This document shows positions 57,858-64,000 of a stretch of DNA of 64,000 bases, piece after piece (position 1 is the first letter of the stretch; every line of letters starts with the position of its first letter). Source of the stretch: Escherichia ruysiae (GTDB lineage Bacteria; Pseudomonadota; Gammaproteobacteria; Enterobacterales; Enterobacteriaceae); contig NZ_JAVIWS010000001.1 in the NCBI RefSeq assembly GCF_031323975.1, positions 4,216,001 through 4,280,000 of the forward strand, in the 5' to 3' direction. A program made the position numbers and the translations under genes. The notes under the pieces were generated by a model. That model did no database searches and was not told where the DNA came from. It was given only the letters and a program-made list of their open reading frames with translations.

Positions 57858-57886
57858 ACTATAGGGAGTTGGAGTAAAACGGTCAA
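57858..57886 (-). promoter_or_regulatory. serW promoter
   Basis: Minus strand TTGACC (57886-57881), 17 bp, TATAGT (57863-57858), followed by the GC-rich discriminator AGCGCCCC expected of stringently controlled stable RNA genes. Confidence 0.85.
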
Positions 57887-58156
57887 GAAGAATTTATTTA
57901 GATTGGTTTGTTTGGTTATGCATTGTTCATGCGGTTCATCCGTCCAGGATTGTGAATGTATATGCTCTGGGCAATTATTTATCAAAAGCTACGCTGGAAA
58001 TATGAGATTGAAGACATTCTAATCGACCCTTTTTTCAGGGTGAGATGTAACGCATTGATTTTATTTATTACTATTTTGATGCCTCGAAAAAGGGTATGAA
58101 TTGGAGATTTTGTAAGTTTTAACAGTAAATCAATCGGATAGTTTGTTATTATTCCA
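57887..58156 (+). promoter_or_regulatory. Leader of CRISPR array 2
   Basis: AT-rich region ending at array 2. It contains a perfect IHF-type site TAACGCATTGATT (58048-58060) ending 97 bp before the first repeat, GGGT (of AAAAAGGGT) 65 bp before it, and GTTTTA 41 bp before it: the same distances as in leader 1. No coding frame is supported. Confidence 0.75.
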
Positions 58157-58784
58157 GTTCACTGCCGTACAGGCAGCTTAGAAAGCTGAGCAAAACGCAT
58201 TAACACAAGACTGGTCGTTCACTGCCGTACAGGCAGCTTAGAAAGAACAAAATTACCGCTGGCAGCATACGAAGGTGTTCACTGCCGTACAGGCAGCTTA
58301 GAAAGTTCGGAGTCGGCCTGTTCTGGCTTAAACTGTGTTCACTGCCGTACAGGCAGCTTAGAAAAAGCATGACGGCCAAATCACTCTTTGCAGAAAGTTC
58401 ACTGCCGTACAGGCAGCTTAGAAACACACCAAAACTGCTAACCATAGCAGCCCATTGTTCACTGCCGTACAGGCAGCTTAGAAATGGACGCTGATGACCT
58501 GAGCGATGAAGAAAAAGTTCACTGCCGTACAGGCAGCTTAGAAAGGCAAACCAGGATGCGTATTATGACGACGAGCGTTCACTGCCGTACAGGCAGCTTA
58601 GAAACTGCTCCTCTAATTTATGCAGATATGCGTTTAGTTCACTGCCGTACAGGCAGCTTAGAAACGTGCATCATGAATCATGCTGTTCAGCACGCGGTTC
58701 ACTGCCGTACAGGCAGCTTAGAAAGCCGAAGCCCGGCGTAGCCGGTACGGATCATCGTTCACTACCGCACAGGCAGTTATAAAA
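58157..58784 (+). CRISPR. Type I-F CRISPR array 2 (11 repeats, 10 spacers)
   Basis: The same 28-bp repeat as array 1, with 32-bp spacers every 60 bp, in the same orientation. The last repeat (58757-58784) is degenerate (GTTCACTACCGCACAGGCAG then TTATAAAA), so the leader end is on the left. All ten spacers differ from each other and from array 1. Transcription runs toward the infA terminator. Confidence 0.98.
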
Positions 58785-58825
58785 TCCATAACCCAATATT
58801 TATTTTCTTCCTTAACTCCAGACGC

Positions 58826-58852
58826 AAAAAAGGCCGGTTAAACCGACCTTTT
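58826..58852. terminator. Terminator of infA
   Basis: Inverted repeat AAAGGTCGGTT / AACCGGCCTTTTTT read on the minus strand, 38 bp past the infA stop; also ends transcripts from array 2. Confidence 0.85.
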
Positions 58853-58890
58853 ACTCGTTCTTTCTCTTCGCCCATCAGGCGGCAAAACAA

Positions 58891-59112
<222 letters not shown>

Positions 59113-59393
59113 ATCCTCTGGGGTATCACTACCGTAATTTGAACCGGCAAGATAATGCCGAAGTTCTGTAAATAAGTAAAGATTTGCGCGCTAAATCGCA
59201 ACAAACAGGTTTGGCACATAACTCCGAAAACACACGGCTAAGCCGCACCAAAAGCGCAACGTATAAGGGAGCGGTGAGATAAACGATGGGCGTTACCTGA
59301 CGCGAAAAATTCCTTATCGGCAGCGGAGTAATGAGCGTAACCAACTCTGCGACCGCAATTATAACACTCTGGAGAGAAATGTGCCGAAAACAT

Positions 59394-60098
59394 TCATTTC
59401 TGAGGCGAAAACAATTGCCGTGGCACCCAGAAGTTATTCGGCAATCGTTCCGGGCGCATTTGATTAAGATAATTGAGGTAATCCCTGCGGGGAATTTCGC
59501 AGGCGCCAAGCGAAGCTGTGTGATCATTAAGCACCTGACAGTCGATTAATTTGCCACCGTGATGGATAAATTCTTCGCAGAATACCAGGAGCGCCGTTTT
59601 GGACGCATTTTCCATGCGGCTGAACATCGACTCACCACAAAATAACGTTCCCTGCGCCACGCCATATATGCCGCCGACAAGCTCGTCTTCACGCCAGACT
59701 TCAATCGAGTGGGCATGACCCAACTCGTGCAGGCGGTAGTAGGCTTCAACCACGTCGCGCGTGATCCAGGTTCCTTCTTCGCGATCGCTGGCACAACCTT
59801 CAATAACCTGACCAAAGGCGTAATTCATTGTGACACGATAGGGCGAGCGTTTATGAAAGCGTTTCATACTGCGACTAATATGCAGTGATTCTGGCCATAA
59901 TACCGCGCGCGGATCGGGCGACCACCACAGAATGGGGTCGCTAGGAGAAAACCACGGAAAAATACCGCGTTGATAAGCCATTAACAGACGCGCAGGGCTT
60001 AGATCGCCCCCCAGCGCCAGCAAGCCGTTAGGCTCACGTAATGCGCCTTCCGGGGAAGGGAAGGCTATTGAATGGCGAGAAAGCTGAACCAGGCGCAT
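59394..60098 (-). CDS. aat: Leucyl/phenylalanyl-tRNA-protein transferase Aat
   Basis: A 234-residue GNAT-like transferase. Conserved features are [36 protein letters not shown], the core [25 protein letters not shown] and [13 protein letters not shown]. Role: adds Leu or Phe to proteins with N-terminal Arg or Lys, making N-degrons recognised by ClpS (encoded 14 kb away in this window). Lies 44 bp after cydC on the same strand. Confidence 0.95.
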   Translation of the reverse strand: MRLVQLSRHSIAFPSPEGALREPNGLLALGGDLSPARLLMAYQRGIFPWFSPSDPILWWSPDPRAVLWPESLHISRSMKRFHKRSPYRVTMNYAFGQVIEGCASDREEGTWITRDVVEAYYRLHELGHAHSIEVWREDELVGGIYGVAQGTLFCGESMFSRMENASKTALLVFCEEFIHHGGKLIDCQVLNDHTASLGACEIPRRDYLNYLNQMRPERLPNNFWVPRQLFSPQK

Positions 60099-60142
60099 GA
60101 CCGCAAAACTCCACTACGCAAGTCGGATCGTTCAATAATAGC

Positions 60143-61864
60143 TCACAAACCCTGCTTAAACTGGTAATAACGCCCCTGTCTGGCAAGCAGTTCTGCGTGA
60201 GTACCTTGCTCAATAATTTGTCCGTTGTCCATCACAATTATTTGCTGGAAACGAGAGAGACCGCGAAGTCGATGGGTGACCATTAACACCGTTTTCTCAC
60301 GCATCATTTCTGCAAGTAATTCAAGGATCTGGCTTTCAGTTGTGGCATCTAAGCCTTCAGTTGGTTCGTCCAGCAATACCAGCGGCGCATCGTGTAATAG
60401 CGCACGGGCGATAGCCAGACGGCGCAGTTCGCCACCGGAGAGTTGGCGTCCACCTTCACCCAGCCAACTGTTGAGTCCTGCGTCTTCAAGCAGCTTCTCC
60501 AGACCGACGCGGCGCAAGATCTCCGCCAGAACCTCATCACTGCTGCCTGGTGCTGCAAGTAACAGATTATCTCGCAGCGTGGCGCTAAACAGATGTACAC
60601 GCTGTGGCACAACGCTGATGGTCTGGCGCAGAGTCGCTTCATTCAGGCTGGCTATAGAGCTACCGTTAAGCAAAATCTCGCCCTGTTGTGGGTCCCATGC
60701 GCGAGTCAGCAGTTGTAACAGTGTTGATTTACCGCATCCCGTTCGACCGAGAATCGCAATATGTTCTCCGGCGTTTGCCTGAAGGGAAATCCCTTTAAGA
60801 GCTTGCTGTGATTGCTCAGGATAAGTGAACTGAACATCACGTAACGTCACGGAAACCTGATCGGCAACATGGGTTTGGGTATCAGGGAAGGTGACTTCCG
60901 GTTTTTGATCCGTTAAGTCAGTGATCCGTACTGCAGAGGCAATGACTTGCCCCAGATGCTGAAATGCACCTGTCACCGGCGCCAGAGCCTCAAACGCAGC
61001 TAACGCACAGAAGACAAACAGGGCAATTAACGCGCCGGGTTGAGGATTGCCACCAACGCCGCCAGACGCCATCCACAGCATCAGGATCACCGCTAACGCG
61101 CCAATGAGCAGCATTATCGCTTGCGATAAAGCGGTTAGTTCAGATTGACGGCGTTGCGCTTCCAGCCACTGAATTTCAGTATTCTCTAACTGCGTACGAT
61201 AACGATCGCTGGCACCAAAAATGGTCAGTTCAGCTTGCCCTTGCAGCCAGGCTGTCAGTTGCTGGCGATACTGCCCGCGAAGATGAGTCAGATTATGCCC
61301 TGTGCTTTTACCAGCACGATAAAATAGCGGAGGCATCAGGAACAACGTCAGCAACATAATGCCGCCCAGCGTGAAGGCGAGGGTGAAATCGAGGAAGCTT
61401 AACCCAATTGTCACCACCATAATCACCACAAAAGCGCCCACCAGCGGTGAGATAACGCGCAAATAAAGATGATCGAGCGTATCAACATCCGCCACGACGC
61501 GGTTGAGCAATTCGCCCTGACGATAGCGCGCCAGCCCGGCAGGGGAGAGCGGCAAAAGTTTACTGAAGGTGTAAATGCGCAGATGCTGCAATACGCGGAA
61601 AGTCGCGTCATGACTCACCAGACGTTCAAAATAACGCCCTGCGGTACGGGTGATTGCCGCGCCACGCACCCCTGCGGCGGGGAGCATATAGTTGAAGCTG
61701 TACAGTCCTGCAACGCCCGCAACCGCTGAGGCGGAGAGGAACCAGCCGGAAAGCGTCAACAGACCGATACTGGCGAGCAGAGTAATAATCGCCAACACAA
61801 TACCAAGGCTTAACATCCATTTATGACGTTTATACAGAGCCAGATAGGGTAGCAAAGCGCGCAT
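60143..61864 (-). CDS. cydC: CydC, ABC exporter subunit
   Basis: A 573-residue half-transporter: six N-terminal membrane helices, then an ATPase with Walker A GRTGCGKST near residue 370, signature LSGGELRRLAIARALL, Walker B LVLLDEPTEGLD and H-loop VTHRL. Role: with CydD exports cysteine and glutathione to the periplasm, needed for cytochrome bd assembly. Its ATG directly abuts the cydD TAA. Confidence 0.95.
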   Translation of the reverse strand: MRALLPYLALYKRHKWMLSLGIVLAIITLLASIGLLTLSGWFLSASAVAGVAGLYSFNYMLPAAGVRGAAITRTAGRYFERLVSHDATFRVLQHLRIYTFSKLLPLSPAGLARYRQGELLNRVVADVDTLDHLYLRVISPLVGAFVVIMVVTIGLSFLDFTLAFTLGGIMLLTLFLMPPLFYRAGKSTGHNLTHLRGQYRQQLTAWLQGQAELTIFGASDRYRTQLENTEIQWLEAQRRQSELTALSQAIMLLIGALAVILMLWMASGGVGGNPQPGALIALFVFCALAAFEALAPVTGAFQHLGQVIASAVRITDLTDQKPEVTFPDTQTHVADQVSVTLRDVQFTYPEQSQQALKGISLQANAGEHIAILGRTGCGKSTLLQLLTRAWDPQQGEILLNGSSIASLNEATLRQTISVVPQRVHLFSATLRDNLLLAAPGSSDEVLAEILRRVGLEKLLEDAGLNSWLGEGGRQLSGGELRRLAIARALLHDAPLVLLDEPTEGLDATTESQILELLAEMMREKTVLMVTHRLRGLSRFQQIIVMDNGQIIEQGTHAELLARQGRYYQFKQGL

Positions 61865-63631
61865 TTAAATCTCCTCCTGACGATGAGCCAGCAATGTAGC
61901 GAAAGGACCGTTAGCCACGCTTAATTCCGCGTAACGCCCTTGCTCAATAATCTGACCATCCTGCATCACCCATATGGCGTCCCAGTCAGCAAGATCTTCT
62001 AACTGGTGGGTGACCATTAACGTAGTCTGGCGCAAAGAGGCGGCATTCAGCGCCTCCATCACTCGCTGTTCACTGTGTGCATCCAGGCTGGCAGCGGGTT
62101 CATCCAACAGTAATAGCGAACAGGGATGCAGTAATGCGCGAGCCACCGCCACGCGTTGCGCCTGCCCCACGGAAAGGCGGGCAGCCTGGTCGCCAACAGG
62201 CGTATCAACTCCTTGTGGCAGGAGCGGTAGAAACTCACTGACCCAGGCGTTATCCAGTGCTGTTTGTAACTCTTGTTCGCTGGCATCAGGTCGCGCCAGT
62301 AGCACATTGTCCCGTAGTGTTGCTGCTGGTAATTGTGGATTTTGCCCAACCCAGGAGAGATGTTTACGCCACGATTCCGGTGATAAATCACGTAATTCTA
62401 TCCCGTTGACCCGTAGTGATCCCTGATATGAGAGAAAACCGGAAAGCGCATTAAGCAGTGAACTTTTACCTGAACCGCTACGACCAACCAACACCGCACG
62501 TTGACCTGCTGGCAAAGTAAAGTTCAGCGGTCCGGCCAGCGTTTTACCTTCCGGCGATGTGATAAACAGATCCTCGGCCTCAATGGTCACCGGATCGGTC
62601 GATGTTAATTCCGTCTCACCGCGCTGCGGATGGGCGAGCGGGGTTTCCATAAACGTTTTCAGACTGTCCGCCGCGCCAACAGCCTGGGCTTTAGCATGAT
62701 AAAACGTACCGAGATCGCGCAATGGCTGGAAAAACTCAGGCGCAAGTATCAGCGCCAGAAAACCCGCAGCCAGCGTCACGCCAGTATCATAGTGACCAAA
62801 ATCCAGCTCGCCGAGATAGGAAAAACCAAAGTACACCGCCACAAGGGCAATCGACAGCGAGGTAAAGAACTCCAGTATGCCGGAGGATAAAAATGCCAGC
62901 CGCAGCACTTCCATTGTCCGTTGACGGAAATCTTCCGAAGCAGAACGAATGCTTTCAATTTCAGCTTCACCACGACCAAAAATACGCAGCGTTTCCATGC
63001 CGCGCAGGCGATCGAGGAAATGCCCACTTAAGCGAGCAAGTGCGAGAAAGTTACGTCGGTTTGCATCGGCGGCGCCCATTCCAACTAACGCCATAAACAA
63101 CGGGATTAACGGCGCAGTGCCCAGCAGAATAAGCGCCGCAGCCCAGTTAGAAGGGAATATTGCTACCACAATCAGCAGCGGCACCGACACTGCCAGCGCC
63201 ATTTGTGGCAGGTAGCGAGCATAGTAATCATGCATATCGTCAATTTGCTCGAGTACCAGCGTCGCCCAACTCCCCGCTGGTTTGCCCTGAATCCACGCTG
63301 GTCCTGCTTGCTGCAAACGGTCGAGAACCTGGCGGCGGATGGCAAAACGGATATGCTGCCCGGCGTGATAACCCACCCGTTCGCGCAACCAGACCACCCA
63401 TGCGCGCAACACAAAGGTCAGCACCAGTAAAGTAAAGGGCAGAAGCAGGGCTTCGCGGGGGATGTTCTCCATAATCATGTGCTGCAGAATACGCGCCATG
63501 AACCAGGCCTGGGCAATTATCAATATGCCACTTACAAAGCCCAACAGACGAGAAATATTCAGCCACCGTTGGGAGATGACGCTTTGCTGTTTTAACCAGC
63601 GGGTTAACTCTTTTTGACGGGATTTATTCAT
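61865..63631 (-). CDS. cydD: CydD, ABC exporter subunit
   Basis: A 588-residue half-transporter with six membrane helices and an ATPase: Walker A GRSGSGKSS, signature LSVGQAQRVAVARALL (Val in place of Gly, normal for CydD), Walker B LLLLDEPAASLD, H-loop VTHQL. Forms the heterodimer with CydC. In K-12 cydD and cydC are co-transcribed downstream of trxB. A bidirectional hairpin separates it from trxB here. Confidence 0.95.
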   Translation of the reverse strand: MNKSRQKELTRWLKQQSVISQRWLNISRLLGFVSGILIIAQAWFMARILQHMIMENIPREALLLPFTLLVLTFVLRAWVVWLRERVGYHAGQHIRFAIRRQVLDRLQQAGPAWIQGKPAGSWATLVLEQIDDMHDYYARYLPQMALAVSVPLLIVVAIFPSNWAAALILLGTAPLIPLFMALVGMGAADANRRNFLALARLSGHFLDRLRGMETLRIFGRGEAEIESIRSASEDFRQRTMEVLRLAFLSSGILEFFTSLSIALVAVYFGFSYLGELDFGHYDTGVTLAAGFLALILAPEFFQPLRDLGTFYHAKAQAVGAADSLKTFMETPLAHPQRGETELTSTDPVTIEAEDLFITSPEGKTLAGPLNFTLPAGQRAVLVGRSGSGKSSLLNALSGFLSYQGSLRVNGIELRDLSPESWRKHLSWVGQNPQLPAATLRDNVLLARPDASEQELQTALDNAWVSEFLPLLPQGVDTPVGDQAARLSVGQAQRVAVARALLHPCSLLLLDEPAASLDAHSEQRVMEALNAASLRQTTLMVTHQLEDLADWDAIWVMQDGQIIEQGRYAELSVANGPFATLLAHRQEEI

Positions 63632-63695
63632 TGCACGCTTAGCAGGTGAGTTATCAGAATTTTTTGCAGGGCAATGTTACAACGGAGGAATAATA

Positions 63696-63726
63696 AAGGC
63701 GACCCATAGTCGCATGGTGTCGCCTT
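63696..63726. terminator. Hairpin between trxB and cydD
   Basis: Inverted repeat AAGGCGAC / GTCGCCTT with a 15-base loop in the 122-bp gap, past the trxB stop (minus strand); followed by TTATT. Probably attenuates trxB transcription before cydD. Confidence 0.7.
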
Positions 63727-63753
63727 CTTTACTTTTGTTACTGATTTGTAAAA

Positions 63754-64000
<247 letters not shown>

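Noticed and set aside
58200..58741. Similar repeat-peptide frames on both strands over array 2
   Set aside because: Same artefact from the 60-bp repeat period.

Overview
The window is chromosomal DNA of Escherichia coli (or a very close Escherichia). Almost every protein can be recognised as an E. coli orthologue, and the order bssR-yliI-gstB-dacC-deoR ... clpS-clpA-[insert]-serW-infA-aat-cydC-cydD-trxB is the familiar block near minute 19 of the E. coli map. Scattered residue differences from K-12 and three additions indicate a non-K-12 lineage. The additions are a DoxX gene between poxB and hcr, a 105-bp tandem duplication at the grxA/ybjC divergent promoter, and a complete type I-F CRISPR-Cas locus between clpA and infA. 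Comparisons with K-12 are from memory; no search was run.

Layout. 1-9.7 kb: end of bssR, sugar dehydrogenase, glutathione transferase, PBP6, DeoR, lipid-phosphate phosphatase, the MdfA efflux pump, ybjH-I-J, rcdA and the sigma-E sRNA RybB. 9.7-15.2 kb: ybjL, ybjM, grxA, and the ybjC-nfsA-rimK-ybjN run downstream of the duplicated regulatory segment. 15.5-25.4 kb: putrescine ABC transporter potFGHI, ybjO, rlmC, and arginine transporter genes artJ and artPIQM with ARG boxes. 25.6-36 kb: ybjP, ybjQ-amiD, ybjS, poxB-ltaE-ybjT, the DoxX gene, and hcp-hcr with NsrR and FNR-like sites. 36-47.7 kb: lysO, a GC-rich unexplained element, aqpZ, ybjD, ybjX, macAB, cspD, clpS-clpA.

47.8-58.8 kb: type I-F CRISPR-Cas. 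Array 1 (18 repeats, 17 spacers) is followed by cas1 and the cas2-3 fusion. After a 328-bp gap come csy1-csy2-csy3-csy4 (Cas8f, Cas5f, Cas7f, Cas6f). Then serW tRNA on the other strand, and array 2 (11 repeats, 10 spacers) before infA. Both leaders carry a perfect IHF-type site exactly 97 bp before the first repeat. 58.9-64 kb: infA, aat, the heterodimeric exporter cydDC, and the end of trxB.

Most interesting point. The gap between cas2-3 and csy1 holds a degenerate one-spacer mini-CRISPR on the minus strand. Its first repeat keeps the Cas6f hairpin and the 5' handle. The first 11 bases of its spacer match, next to a correct CC PAM, a site in the csy1 leader region about 120 bp away; further matches follow, and one mismatch falls at position 12, a base-flipped position. 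The mini-array and csy1 have divergent candidate promoters with overlapping -35 hexamers. The target covers the Shine-Dalgarno of a 20-codon hydrophobic ORF. This is the architecture expected of a Cascade-guided autoregulator (CreR-type) or an antitoxin guide repressing a toxin (CreA/CreT-type).
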